A stretch of DNA of 64,000 nt. Origin: Dioscorea cayenensis subsp. rotundata. Taxonomy: Eukaryota > Streptophyta > Magnoliopsida > Dioscoreales > Dioscoreaceae. The stretch covers positions 1,798,001 to 1,862,000 of the forward strand of contig NC_052479.1 in NCBI RefSeq assembly GCF_009730915.1, read 5' to 3'. Positions 35,449-48,567 of the stretch are shown here, in pieces (the first letter of the stretch is position 1; each line of letters begins with the position of its first letter). Under the pieces are notes generated by a model. It searched no databases. It was not told the origin of the DNA and saw nothing but the letters and a program-made list of their open reading frames with translations. The position numbers and the translations under genes are program-made.

Positions 35449-38008
35449 TTATGAATGCTCTACATGTCTATCCATAGACATCAACACCTGTCCAGGTCCA
35501 CCCACCGCGGCAGGTGGTGGTGGCGACAAGGGATCTTGCTCATGCATGGCTTCATCAACATCAGGAATGAATGACTCAGCGTCTGATTGGTCCTGCTGCT
35601 TCACTACAAGGATTGTAAACTTGCCACCAAAGTCCGGTGATGCCAAGAAAGTCCCCAACAACTCCGAGCTCCGGGCAATCACTCCAATCCATAAGACCAC
35701 CCTCAGTCACCACAGAGTTCACTCTGTGTCTCATCCCAACGATCACCAAGTCATAGTCCGCATCAGCATACTCTCTTAGCACTCCGACGATCTCCTCCAT
35801 GTCCTGCACCAGCTGCTCACGGTACGCCACCCTTTCCATACCAATAGTCTCATGTCTGAATTGTTCCAGCAGCCTGTTATCAAGCTTCCTCTCCATTGGA
35901 TTTTCTCTAATGCTTCTGCTTGGCAGGAACCGTGTAACATCAAGACTGACTCCAGGATTTGCCACCATTCGCCCAGCAATCGACAAGCTCTCCCTATCAT
36001 CCTCTCCGCCAAAGTAAAACAATGCAATGCTGTACTCAAACTTGCCTGGCGTTGCACAAATGGTGTTTACTCCAGTGTCAATTGTGACTGTGTCAATAAT
36101 GATCCCAACTGAGCACGGCGCATGTAGCAACACCTTGTGGTTTGCCGCGCGCAGCCGGCTATTCACCTGGATACTACCTCCAATCATACGCTTCTTATGA
36201 AATGGCAGAAGGATGAGCGAAGTGCGCTTCTCGAGCGCGAGGTGGCAGACCTCATCATGCATGGATACATAAGGTGCAATGGTGGTGAAAGGGTGGACGT
36301 GGACATGCCCTTGGTGGCGTTTTTCATGCAAGAGAAACGCGTTGATGATGCGTTCAGATCGGCTGATGTGGTGTGCCATGGAGTCTGACCGGGAGAGCTT
36401 ATGCGGGATGAGCAGTGGTGCTGCACGGCCGACGAGCTCAACCAGGTGAAGCGCGTGGATAGAAAGAGGTGTCTCCTCGGACACGTAAATGGCCTCGAGC
36501 AAACTAATGGCCGTGGGGACGTGAGCTTGGTCATGCACGCATGCAACCACACGGAGCTCCGAATCAGGCTTGCTGTGCTGCACTGTGCGGCGTTTGTACA
36601 CGGTGTATCGTCGGAATGGCTTGTAGATTGATGCGGCCATCGGCGTGGACAGCCCGGTCACTGCCACAGCTGATAAGATCATCACAGTGAAAGCCTGTTG
36701 GGATATAATCCCATTTAAATACATGAAGTTATAGCTGATGATTTCAACTATCCCTTTGGAGTTGATGAAGAGGCTGAGAGACAGTGCGTCACTGAAGGGG
36801 AACTTATAGTAGAGGGCTGGTATCAAAGTCCCTGTTACCTTTCCCAGCCACCCCATGAAGTTGATGAGCTGCAAAAATCTCCAGTCATTACTGTTTGTAA
36901 CGGAGTCGATATTGGTCCGCATTCCGCTTCTTGCGAAGTAAAGCGGCACCAAGATTCCATGAATGAAGGCCTCAATCTTCTCTGTCAAGGCCGCTCCCAG
37001 CGGCGGTCCGTCCGGTATCACCAACCCGAGGATCAACGAGATGTGAAACGTATTGCCTCCAATCATATTTCCAACAAATGCCGTAACCAAAACAATGACA
37101 AGGAACAAGAAGATGTACCCTTCATCCACCGGCTTCCCCGGCGGCGTCCGTTCTATAACCCAGATGGCCAACGGTCTTATGACTCCAGCTATGAAGAACA
37201 CATACACTGTGATTGCCATCAACGCATAGAATGAATACAATTCATTCGTTTTCCCTGCATTCCTGATTGTATATATGATCATCCCTACATTCGCAATGAT
37301 GTCGTTGGTCATCGAAGCCGACATCGCCACCCGACCGATCTCCGAGTTGAGCAGCTTCAGCTCTGCTAAGCTGGGCACAATATTGGCAAAAGACGTGAAG
37401 GAATTCACAGAACAAATGGAGACAACATACACAAACTTCTCCTCTTTGTCCTTAGCCATCAAGATAAGGCCAGAGGTCAATGCTATAGAAACAAAAGGAA
37501 CAATTATGCTTGACAAGCCAATGACCACAGCCTTCCTCCCAGACCTCTTCAGCAAGCCTGGGTCCATTTTCAACCCAATTAAGAAGGCAGCGAACATGAT
37601 CCCAAACCTGGACATCACCTCAACCACCGGCTTCTCCTTGTCCGGGAAAAAAAGGTCCTTGAACCAGCCCATCCTGCTCAACACCGATGGTCCTACCAGT
37701 ATCCCACTCTGCATGCATGCATCATGCATGATTGATTTCTACGTTACGTCCACATCCACTTTTTCTATATAAATATAAATATGAGAAATAAATGTAAGAT
37801 GACTTACAATGATTTCAGAGATGATCCTGGGTTGTTTAAAGGGACGGAGAAGGAAGTGGACCATTCTGGAAAGGGTGAACATGAGGGTGACTTGCAAGGT
37901 GAGACGAGACAATGGGGAGTCAAGAGGGTTACGTTGGACGAACAAGCTTGCCGGGCCGTTGAGGCCTGTGACTCCTGTGGTGATGCAGATAACGCTCTCG
38001 TTCGCCAT
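35449..38008 (-). CDS. Cation/H+ antiporter (CHX family, CPA2), with one frameshift
   Basis: Exon 1 is 38008-37808 and exon 2 is 37708-35449, with GT-AG borders. The start at 38008 (MANESVICITTG) is preferred over an upstream Met in a repeat-coded stretch. The product would be about 819 residues: short N terminus, KPF/RPFKQPRIISEI followed by SGILVGPSVL, about 12 membrane helices of the Na+/H+ exchanger domain, then a long cytosolic C-terminal domain with two regulatory subdomains (VVACVHDQAHVPTAISLLEA and DYDLVIVGMRH). CHX proteins move K+ or other cations in exchange for H+ in endomembranes or plasma membrane. One extra G in the pair at 35643-35644 (plus strand CC) shifts the frame near the end. 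In the shifted frame the expected FLASPDFGGKFTILVVKQQ tail follows and ends at 35449. The gene is likely intact in reality. Confidence 0.88.
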
Positions 38009-38366
38009 TGTTGGACCGAGATGAAGGTGATGCCTGATGGTGGGTGAAGACCGGAAGAGAACACATACACACACACACACAGAGAGAGATAGATAATGGA
38101 TTAGTGGATTAGGAACAAAAGCTTGGGTGGTAAACGTACCTGGGAGGTGTTACGATCCGTTGACGTGGTGTCTCTTGACCGTCGGTTCATAGGTTTGGCG
38201 AGGAGGATTCTGTGGGGAGGTTAGTGGATGCTTTCTGGGTGATCCGCTGTGGGGTTTCGAACAGCGTACGTGTTCATGGTTGATGTTTACACGTGGAAGG
38301 ATCCTCACCCTTCGTTGGCCGCTATCATCTTTCTCTCTGATTTTTTGTAAGCTATCTATTTATTGG

Positions 38367-38370
38367 ACAA

Positions 38371-38421
<51 letters not shown>
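38367..38421. repeat. ATT microsatellite
   Basis: A (ATT)n run of about 18 units. Confidence 0.95.
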
Positions 38422-38424
<3 letters not shown>

Positions 38425-39555
38425 AAAAAATAATAAAATTATAACATTAATTATTTAAAAGTAATAAAATTAAAAACTTCAAAGACATGTAGCAATGGAC
38501 ACAAATTTAAAATTCCACATCCAAAATGAAGCTGGAAGGCCATGACAATGAGACAATAAAAGTGAAGGTATATATTTATTTATAATAAAAACTGAAAATT
38601 AAACCGAGTTGATCCAGTGATATGATCAAATTAATAGAGTTGGATAGGGTTTATTAATGGTTTATTTTATTTTATTTTTATAAAAATGACAAATGCTATT
38701 CACATGAAGAATGTGCATACAGATTGAAAATGCCTACACGTTCTTATTTGACGGTGATATAAGGTTTAAGTTGCAAATCCATACGCATGACCTAAGACTC
38801 ATTATCATCATTTTTATCCAGTAAAATTTGAATTGAGACCTCTTAAATAAATCACTCTCGTTTTTTATAATAGAGCCAGGTTAAAAAATGAGTACTTTGG
38901 TAGTGGTTTAATCAATAAAGCCAATGGTTTAACTCTTTGTCACCTACTTCAATAATGTGTTGAGAGTCTTGTTTAATAAGGGCTTGACTAACAAATGCGC
39001 AACTGCAATATAATTACTAAAAATCCAAATGACACTTAACTTCGTTTCATGTTTATATTGTTTTAAGAAATTGCACCATTATATACGCATGTATGTATGT
39101 ATTATTCATCTTCATGTTAGGTATTATTCATTTTCATCATTGTATTCTTAATATATTTATCACAACATTTTTATAAATATTTTTTATTTCATTTGTATAA
39201 AGCTCTATGGTTCGAATTCATGGCTCATTTATATTTCTCAAATTTATATACACACACATGAACATAACGATCATTAATAAATATTCTATAAATACATGAA
39301 AAATAAAAATAAAAATATGATGAAATATATAAACCAAAAATACATAATCCATCTCTATAATTTGCAGACATGACATATTGTAATTATTATTATGATAAAT
39401 AAGACAAGACATATATAGCAAAAGATGGTGCTTTTTATTTTATGATATACCAAGTTGGTACTGAATTGACCTTGCATGTGAAACACTAATTCCAAATCTT
39501 CATTGTCTTTTTAGCTTGTGGCACTCATGTCGCATATTTTAAAGAACGAAATTTC

Positions 39556-39557
<2 letters not shown>

Positions 39558-39601
<44 letters not shown>
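39558..39601. repeat. ATT microsatellite
   Basis: A (ATT)n run of about 14 units. Confidence 0.95.
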
Positions 39602-39602
<1 letters not shown>

Positions 39603-40728
39603 GAATGCGGAATTATGCCTTCATTCAGGTTGCATCAAAACTTGAAAATTATTGTGGGAAAAAAAATACCTCAAAATATATTAAGCTCCACTGATATATT
39701 AAGAATTTTTAATCATGCATTGTGATAAAAAAAAAAAAAATTTTGTTTTTTTTTATTTGAGGATATGATCAATATTAATTATTCTCAATTGGTTTAAAAA
39801 ATTTTATGAACTCTTTCACATGTATGTATAGATATCGATAATTAAATATGGATAAATAATGAATCTTCAACTATTGAGTTGGAAAGAAGTCGAAATAATC
39901 AACTTTTTCATGGATGAGAAATAAAATATCTCTCATAGTCTCATGTTGTAAAGATGGTACATAATTAATATATTTATCGATAGATTTTATGTACTATAAA
40001 TATTTATTTATTTATCACTATCACGAAAATAATAAACTATTCTCATTTTTGAAGTATTATTAATCAATTTAATTTTTTTTACAATGTATATAATTTATAT
40101 ATATATAAATATATATTAATAATACCAGAATAATTTAATTATTAGAATTAATTATGTATATAATAATATTGATTGATATGCATCACTAAAGAAATTTTAT
40201 ATTAAAATAAATGAGTACAAAATTTATTTTATCCTAAATTACAATATCAAAATTTGGCAAGAAATGGTAAGCAAATTATAAAAAAAAAACCCGGAAGGGT
40301 AAGTAATTTTTTTAAATGAAGTGAATAATGAATCACCGATAATATTAAACATAATTTTGTTTTTCTCACACATGGCAAATAAAATAAAAATCTTTTTATT
40401 TATTTATTTATATATGCTCAAAAGATCACGGAAAAGTAAAAAAAGTGAGCGTTCACGAGGGTTCTGCTCAACTGTTGATATTCTGTCCTCAATTTGTTTG
40501 ATGTCTTTGTAAGCTTTTGTTTTATGTTTATGCTCACACTAGTCCTTGCAAGATGCTTTCAGCCTCTTTTTTAATATACATAACATGAAGATATGTCTAT
40601 CTCGGCACGTCCCCAGATGCACCGTTCATTATAGATATTTATTGACAACAGTTAAATTATAATGTAACATTTATTATTTTACTATTTAATATTATTATAT
40701 TTTGTTTTAATAAATTGTAGCCGATACT

Positions 40729-41243
40729 CTTCCGTTTCCTTTTGTCCGCCACAAATCAATGTTTTTCTTATCCGTTAATCCCCAGTTCCTAATGAAATTG
40801 AGTTATTTTACAAATTTTTATAAAAAAATTAGTTATTTTTTTTAAATTATCCTTAATATATATCTTTACATTTTTCTCTTATATTTAATTTTAATAAAAA
40901 AAAATTGAATAGAGTGTTAAGGGTAATTTTGAAAAAATAATAATAAATATTTCTTGATATAAAAAAATAAAAAATAAAATAAATTTGTGACAGATAAAAA
41001 GGAATGGAGGGAGTATTTTCTAACATTAAAAAGTATTTATTATGTTTTTTTTTCAAAATTACTCTTAACGTTCTATTCAATTCTCTTTTTAAAATTAAAT
41101 ATGAGATAAAAGTGTGAAAATATAAATTAGAGATAATTTTTGAAAGATAACTAAATTTTTATAAAATTTTGTTAAATAACTAAATTTTTTGATATGTGAG
41201 ATTCGATTAACCATGACAGATAAAACAAAACAAAGGGAGTAAA
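40729..41243. mobile_element. Stowaway-like MITE, foldback or dimeric
   Basis: The outer ends are TACTCTTCCGTTTCC at the left and the complement of AAAGGGAGTA at the right. An internal end GGAGGGAGTA lies at about 41005-41015. The TACTCCCTCCGT-type terminus with TA at the edge is typical of plant Stowaway (Tc1/mariner) MITEs. The stretches 40795-40945 and 41040-41200 are imperfect reverse complements of each other over about 150 bp, so the whole can fold into a long hairpin. Confidence 0.65.
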
Positions 41244-42500
41244 TATAAATTCAATCATTATTTTGGACTTTCATTTGAAATCAAAATGCATTCCTAAATT
41301 TTTGTATATATATATATAATTATTTATTTATTCATTTTGTTTATTTTCATATTTTATGTGCAACGGATATTCATAGAGAATAAAACGAAATCAAATGAAT
41401 AAGTTAATGAGAAGAAAAAAAGACCCACTTAAGATAAAAGTATAGATATGTTGAGATATTAACTTCAGACCTATGCACACTTTATTTTCTTTTAAATAAA
41501 GGGCGATTTAGCAACAAATATCCAATATTTAGAAAATCTTTTTCTTAATCTACACAGTGTTTCTATGGGTCTTAAATAATTAATTGAAATAATTAAATTA
41601 CTATAATAATATATTCATAAAATAAACTTATTTATTTTCATATTATTTTATAAATAATAATACTAATAATAATGACATAACTACTTGGGAAGAGTAATTC
41701 TTATTTTGATAAAGGTATATTCATTTTCATATTCAAAAATACCAAATTATTTTTTTCCCTTGAAAAGTAATAATATACATTCTGTTATTTAAAAAATATA
41801 TTTTATGATGTTAAGTCTCACCATGCTTTCTTTTTATTAAAGAAATCAATCACAATTGGGTTTTGGGTCCCAGGTTACAAAGTCACTGTGATAATGATTA
41901 TGCTTCTTGTGTGTTATTTAAGAATCATTAGTTATTGCTCTAAACTCAGCCACTATTATTTTTATTATTATTTTCCTTTTGATTAAATCATTTAACCTAA
42001 AGTTCTATTATCTCGTATATATATAACCTATTTAAAAGTCATCAAACACTATATCATTAAATATAAATTTTTAAGTACCATATATATTAATGTATGTCTT
42101 TTATATATCTTTTTAACAACTTTACTTAAAGTGCTTTAAATACTTATTAACACCAAATCATTTTAGTGTAGATATTGAATTAGGCATGTGTTTTAAATAA
42201 TAAAAGAATTATTAGATGAGAAAAAAATAGTTTTAAACTTTAAAGGGGAATCCCACTTAGATAAGAACTTTATGCTAGTGCTAATGAGGATGTTTGAATG
42301 CAATGAAAATAATTAAAATTCCCACTATAACTAACTCAAATGCATGATGATAATGCCTTCTTCATTACGGAATTTAGTTAGTCAAACTAGTCATCCACAA
42401 CATGCAACACACTTGCCATCACTTCCAGGCATGCATTACTTTCTATATGTTTATATATGGGGTTAAGTCATTAGCTTACTTACCTAGATAATTGTTCACT

Positions 42501-42616
42501 AAAAATATAAACATATCCAACTGATAATATTTATATAGACATTGTATATCATTATTATAAAAATATAAACATATCCAATTGATAATATTTATATAGACAT
42601 TGTATATCATTATTAT
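42501..42616. repeat. Tandem duplication, 2 x 58 bp
   Basis: The unit containing ACATATCCAA(C/T)TGATAATATT and ending GTATATCATTATTAT is repeated with one or two differences. Confidence 0.9.
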
Positions 42617-42659
42617 GCAACACTATGTAATAGTGTTTTGTAATGTTTATAAATACATC

Positions 42660-42750
42660 ACATTTGTTGGATAGTAATCCAATGACTATTATGGACGTCA
42701 TAAATTTTAAATTTAGAGACGACCCTAAATGATAAATCATATATATATAT
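42660..42750. mobile_element. Decayed end of the palindromic GACGTC MITE family
   Basis: The segment with CAATGACTATTATGGACGTC and GACCCTAAATGAT aligns with the right end of the intact MITE at 58533-58790 (CGATGGCTACTATGGACATC and GTCCCTAAATGAT). Confidence 0.5.
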
Positions 42751-43959
42751 ATATATATATAAATCAAAGTTAAAGTAAAAATAATATATATTTATTTTGA
42801 TACTTCAACTAATTTTTAGTAATATTTTTCTCTGTAAACTATATTTGCACGGCTACTCTACCTGTATTTTATATAAATTTGAATATTAAGTTATATGATT
42901 GATTAAATATTAATAAAATGTTGTAATTATATTTCTTATAAAACTTATTAATAAACACTGTTATTTAAATTTAAAGATTAAAAACATGTGAAATCAAACA
43001 TTGTGAGATTTTTTTTTTAAATTTACGCAACACAAATTGTCAAATTCCAGTCCAAGTAATTATTTCAAATAAAAAAATTTTATGAATAAAACTATATGAA
43101 AATAGTATTGAAGATCATAATAATTATTTGTCTATATATATCTAATGATAAAAATAAATAATTACAAAGACCAAAATATCTTTTAACCAACAGATTCATA
43201 AGCTTATAGTCTTTGGTCCAATAACAAAAAAAACGAGTGTAAGACATTTAAAAAATTTTGAGTTAAATCTAAATTGTCGATACTGGGTTGGCCTTTTTTA
43301 ATGAATGTGGTTTATCTACTTTTTCAATCTAAATTGTCTCAAGTTCAAGTATTGCGAGATGTGATGGTGATAACATGTCTTCGATTATTAGGGTTGTCTT
43401 GCTGATCAAACCTTGTGTCACCGGGTAAAAGTGTGCTAATTACCTTGATATACATAGCACTTATTGCTTTTAGAAAAAAAAATTTTCATTTAAACATTAA
43501 AAAAAAAGCAACAAATTGGGTCATCCAATAATCTCCAACAAATATAGACACACACATACTCACATTAATCAAATAAATAAATAAATAAACAAACAAACAA
43601 AATTATCCAATCAGCTCACTTACGACCCGGAAGTCAAGTTCCCTCGTGAAAGTGAAGTGGAAGTGACCAGTGTGTGGGACCCAAAGGAAAATAGCCGTTA
43701 AATGTAGCAAGTGAAACAGAGCTAGAGCTAGAGATAGAGAGAAGAACAAGAAGAACAGAGCACTCTTGCTCTTGTTTTTTCCTCTGTTTTTCAACACCTC
43801 CAACGTTGCCCTTCTTCTTCTTCTTCTCTCTTCTTAATAATCAAAACTAGCCGTTAATATCAAACAAAAACTTCACCATTTCCTACTCACTTCTCACCTC
43901 TTTTTCATCACATCATTCATTCATTCATTCATTCACTCTCCTTAGTTTCCACAATTCTT

Positions 43960-46323
43960 ATGGATGAATCCATTCTCCTTCTCTACTTATCTTTGTTTCT
44001 CTTCATCTCTAGCACAACCTCAACCAGAGCTTACAATGAACTAGTTTTGTCTAAAGCTGATTACCAAGGCTTGCAAGCATTCAAAGCCACACTCATTGAT
44101 ACTAGAGGAGTTTTGAACACTTGGAATGGCACTAGAAACAATGCCTGTTCTGGTGGTTGGATTGGCATCAAGTGTGTGCTTGGTAGAGTCATTGCTATCC
44201 AACTCCCGGGGAAACAATTGGCCGGTAGCCTCTCGGAGAGTATTCGGCAACTCACTGCTTTAAGGAAGCTTAGTCTGCATGATAACTCCATCACTGGACT
44301 TATTCCTTCTGCTTTGGGCTCTCTTCCTCGTCTTCGAGGCCTTTATCTATTCAAAAATCGGTTTTCCGGCCAAATACCGGCGTCTCTCGGGCAATGCCGG
44401 ATGCTTGTCAATCTAGACTTGAGTCACAACTCGCTCACTGGTGAAATTCCTTCTACTTTGAACTCTACTAGTCTTTACAGGCTTAATCTTAGCAACAACA
44501 AGCTCTCTGGTACTATCCCAGTTGCTCTCACTCTTTCTACATCTCTAAATTTTGTTTATCTTGATCACAATAAACTCTCTGGAAGCATTCCTAAATCATT
44601 TGGCAATTTGAGCATGCTTAAAGAAGTGTTTCTCAATGATAATTTGTTCTCTGGAAACATACCTGAAGAACTCGGTAACCTTTCGGTTCTTCGAACATTG
44701 GACTTCTCTTCTAACTCCATTGGTGGAACATTGCCCCATTTCTCTCTGCAATCTTTCATCTTTAGTCTTCTTGAATCTTGGGAGAAACATGATTGATAAT
44801 GCCATCCCTGAATCCATTGATGGACTTAAGAAGCTCTCTGTTCTTTCACTGAAGAGCAATAGATTCAGAGGAGAAATACCAGAAACTTTAGGGAACCTTA
44901 GTAAATTATCACTGCTTGATTTGTCTGAAAACAAATTCATTGGAGTGATTCCTGAGTCATTTAATCTTCTAACAAAACTCACTTCATTCAATGTATCTGA
45001 TAACAATCTCTCTGGTTCTGTTCCTCTGGTTCTTGCTCAAAAATTCAATGCAAGTTCATTCAGAGGAAACATTCAACTTTGTGGTTATCCTACTTCAGCT
45101 CCATGTCCTTCTTCTCCTTCGCCTTCTTTTCCGGTGAAACCTGGTCATCGGCGAAGATTGAGTACTAGAGATATAATTCTTATTGCATCAGGAGCTGTCA
45201 TTGGATTTCTTCTTCTTCTCTGCTGTCTTCTTCTCTTTTGTTTGTCCAGGAAAAGGAGTACTGCTACTGCTCAAACGACAAGAACCTCAGCGAAAACTGA
45301 AACCGAAGCAGGGGAAGACACAGGAGGGAAACTGGTGCACTTCGATGGGCCTTTAGTGTTCACCGCCGATGAACTTTTATGCGCAACAGCAGAGATAATA
45401 GGGAAGAACTCTTATGGAACAGTTTACAAGGCTACTTTGGAAGATGGCAATGAAGTTGCAGTGAAGAGATTAAGGGAGAGGATTGTAAAGAACACGAAAG
45501 AATTTGAAACAGAAGTTAGTACATTAGGCAAAGTTCGACATCCAAATCTCGTCGCTCTTCGTGCTTACTACTTAGGACCGAAAGGAGAGAAACTACTAGC
45601 ACTTGACTTCATGCCTAAAGGCAGCCTTTCTGCTTTTCTTCATGGTAAATATTTCGAAGATGTTATTAGTTAAGATTTATGATCATACTTAATGACTTTA
45701 TTCTGAGTTTGAATTACTGTTTTATAGCTCGAGGGCCTGATCAACATGTTGGTTGGAGAACAAGGATCAACATAGCAATCGGAATTGCCCGTGGATTGAA
45801 TTATCTTCACAATGAGTTAGACATGGTTCATGGACAGTTAACAAGCAGTAATGTTTTGTTGGATGAGAACTTCAATGCAAGGATCTCTGATTATGGTTTA
45901 TCTAACCTTGTGAATGCTAATGTGAGTTCTAGTGCCATAGTTACGACCGTCAGTGAGCTTGGTTACAGAGCACCGGAGCTATCTAAGCTCAAAAAAGGCG
46001 AACCAAAATCAGATGTTTATAGTTTCGGAGTGATCATGCTTGAACTCTTGACCTGTAAACCGCCCGGGGAGACGATAAATGGCCTAGACTTGCCACAATG
46101 GGTTGCTTCGGTCATGAGTGAGGACCGAATCAGTGAGTTATTCGATGTCGAATTGAACAGAGAGAATGTTGGTGATGAATTACTTAGCTGTTTGAACTTG
46201 GCATTGCATTGTGTCGATCCCTCACCAGAGGCCCGGCCGGAGATGTCACAAGTTCTGCAACGTTTGGAGGTGATCAGGCCTGAGTTGGTTGCAATTGAAC
46301 AAGAATCTACAAGTAATGACTAG
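43960..46323 (+). CDS. IMK2: LRR receptor-like pseudokinase (IMK2/IMK3 type), with one frameshift
   Basis: Exon 1 is 43960-45644 and exon 2 is 45728-46323, with a GT-AG intron. The product would be about 759 residues: signal peptide (about 1-24), LRR N-terminal cap with the cysteine pair in [12 protein letters not shown], about ten plant-type LRRs (LxLxxNxLxGxIP), a single membrane helix near 403-425 ([20 protein letters not shown]), then a kinase domain from about 470 with ATP-binding VAVKRL. The [20 protein letters not shown] segment is diagnostic of the IMK/MRLK group of meristem receptor kinases. The catalytic loop reads [12 protein letters not shown] instead of HRD, and DFG is DYG, so it is a predicted pseudokinase. 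One extra C in the run at 44734-44737 shifts the frame inside an LRR, and the other frame continues perfectly. A sequencing error is the simplest explanation, and a real truncated allele is the alternative. Confidence 0.9.
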
Positions 46324-46841
46324 ATTTGTTATTCTTCTTCTTTGTATTGTTTGTAAACAAATCATTGGTTGATACAAGTGAATTTCAATTGTTTTCTAGT
46401 TAAGATGTAGCCATTGTTTTGATTAAATTTTAGTTAGACTGATAATAACATGTTCTTCGAGTTTGAAGTTATATTATTTTTTTCTGTGATTGTTCATTAA
46501 GTGTTCTTGAAGGAATAGTTGAGATTAATGCATTCAATTAAGTTTGTACTTTGAGATTTAATTCATTTGATTTGCTTAACTGCAAAGAAATTTTTTCTTT
46601 CAAATAATATTCAATTATTGTCCAGGATTGGTCTACCTACTGATTAGAGAATTAGTACATTTGACTTAAGATTAAAGTAGAATATAATGGATTCATGATA
46701 TATATAACCAGGAAAAAAACCATAATTAAAGTCAATTTGTATGTTTCAATCTTCCGATTTTAAATGAAGTCATGTTTCAGATCGATTCATTTCTCGATCC
46801 GAAAAATTTATTTTGCTGCCGTGTTTCTTGGGAAAACTTAA

Positions 46842-46962
46842 CAGAGCAAGATTTCTGAAATTTTAGTACTATGATTAAGCCTAAGAGCAAGATTTCTAAA
46901 ATTTCAGTACTATGATTAAGCCTAAGAGCAAGATTTCTGAAATTTCAGTACTAAGATTAAGC
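46842..46962. repeat. Tandem repeat, 3 x 41 bp
   Basis: Units start GAGCAAGATTTCT at 46844, 46885 and 46926 with few differences. They lie about 520 bp downstream of the IMK2-type stop codon. Confidence 0.92.
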
Positions 46963-47758
46963 CAACAACTTCGATTTGCAGTTGCAAATTATGACTAATT
47001 TGCAAAGACTTGACTTCAAAAAAATCTCTTAATGTATTTAAATTGAATTGAAAGTCACACAGTTAACGTATCGGTAACTAATTCTCCAGTGTTCATGCAA
47101 GATCAGATATAACTGAACTGAAAGCGAAGTTCAAGAACTCAAAGAAATCTGAGGCAGTTAGGTACAACAATATCATTTTTTCTTTTGCCCATTGAAATAA
47201 AACACAACTAGTTTGTCCTGACTGTCAATGTCAAACTGTTCCCAAACATCATAAATAGAAATCAAGGGACAAATTAAGAGTTTTACTGAACAAAAACACA
47301 TGAACTTTAATCAGAAATCTGACATCCATTCTGGTAACAATTTGGTGGCCTGTCATACATGCATGTAAAAAACAGCAAAGCAAAATCAGAGCCATGAAAT
47401 AAATTATTATTCAGAATTAGCCACAGAGTCACCATCTGATAGTTGTTAAAGTGGTGATCACTTTCTTGATTGGTATATAAGGAGAGAATTAATAACACGG
47501 CATCTTTGCAATACTTGAATTGAACTCTGATATATATAACACTGTAAACATCTTTTCATACCAGCAAAATCTTCTTTATTGGTTAACAACTTCCTTCAAA
47601 GTCAAGCTAATAATATTAATTGTCCACTTAATCTTTGAGCATATGGGATACATAACTTTGTTTAGTTTTGCAGGAATAGTTTTTGGTTTCTTGAGAATTA
47701 ATGAAAAGTAGAAAAAGTAAAACAAAAATACAAGACTGAGTAGTGTTTAGATTCAGAT

Positions 47759-47766
47759 CACCAACT
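47759..47766 (+). promoter_or_regulatory. Possible secondary-wall MYB site upstream of laccase
   Basis: CACCAACT fits the SMRE/M46RE consensus (T/C)ACC(A/T)A(A/C)(T/C), about 800 bp upstream of the laccase ATG. A short motif can occur by chance. Confidence 0.3.
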
Positions 47767-48198
47767 ACCTAATTCAGTACTACTAGTCTTTTCTGTTCTT
47801 GCTTATAACAACAATAATTTAAAAAAAAAAACATTGAACTTTGTCAATGAATCACAACAAAGTAATTATTCACGTGGTTAAGAAAAATTTTTGATAAGAA
47901 TTGAATTACAGTGGAGCAAGGGGGAAATCTAAACAATATATACCAACTCTAACCAAACTTCATACCTAAGTTTCCATCCCAAGAAAGAATGCATGGAAAA
48001 GAAAGGGAAGTTTGACCACAGTATGCATGGCATTATTTTGTCAAAAAGGCTAAGTGTTTCATGGGACCAAGTGGAAAGTTGTTTGAAGGATTCATGCAAA
48101 GATAAAAAAGAAGAAAAAAATTGAAAATGTTAGTGAACCAATAGACAAAAGCACTATGATTTGAAATATATCACAAAAGCAAAGGCAATAATCATGTT

Positions 48199-48205
48199 GG
48201 TTGGT
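48199..48205 (-). promoter_or_regulatory. AC element (ACCAACC) upstream of laccase
   Basis: GGTTGGT on the plus strand is ACCAACC on the minus strand, the AC-II type element bound by lignin MYB factors. It lies about 280 bp upstream of the predicted TATA box, which suits a lignin-pathway gene. Confidence 0.4.
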
Positions 48206-48479
48206 CCTTACAAGTCCATCAAAATTAGAAGACTTGTGAAACAAGCATTTGGAGAATTGAAATCACTACCACCCCCCTCTCAATCTATCCTTATGAGCTA
48301 TAGTGGGTGAAACAAGCCAACCACTCCTTTCAGAGAGGTTTGAACAGAGAACTCATAGCCTCATTTACCTTGACCTTAGTACAAATTCTTTTTATTTTTT
48401 ATTTTTTATGAAATCAAAACCTAATCTGCCAACCTCTAAACAACCATGTAAAACCCTTGTGGCTTCTCTCTCACTCTCC

Positions 48480-48488
48480 CTATAAATA
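48480..48488 (+). promoter_or_regulatory. TATA box of the laccase gene
   Basis: CTATAAATA lies 80-90 bp upstream of the ATG, after a CT-rich stretch. This is a normal distance for plant TATA-driven genes. Confidence 0.65.
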
Positions 48489-48567
48489 AGTCTCTCATCC
48501 TTTATCTTCTGCATTGCATTGCATCACATCACATCACATTACTACTACCACACAGTCATAGACAAAG

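Larger units (their letters stand above)
38009..43959. other. Long AT-rich intergenic region
   Basis: No gene is seen over nearly 6 kb. Contents: ATT microsatellites at 38367-38421 and 39558-39601, a foldback MITE at 40729-41243, a 2 x 58-bp tandem repeat at 42501-42616, a decayed copy of the palindromic MITE family at 42660-42750, and a LINE tail motif GGTTTATCTAC at 43309. Confidence 0.6.
46324..48480. other. Intergenic region and laccase upstream DNA
   Basis: No gene is seen. It contains a 3 x 41-bp tandem repeat at 46842-46962 and two MYB-type AC elements upstream of the laccase. Confidence 0.55.

Noticed and set aside
35776..37772. Multiple 70-165-codon frames on the plus strand and in shifted frames
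   Set aside because: They are shadows of the long CHX exon.
44041..45006. Minus-strand frames of 64-136 codons over the LRR gene
   Set aside because: They are antisense shadows of the repeated LRR codons.
46842..46962. CRISPR-like short regular repeats
   Set aside because: The three 41-bp units are contiguous without spacers, and the genome is a plant nuclear one.
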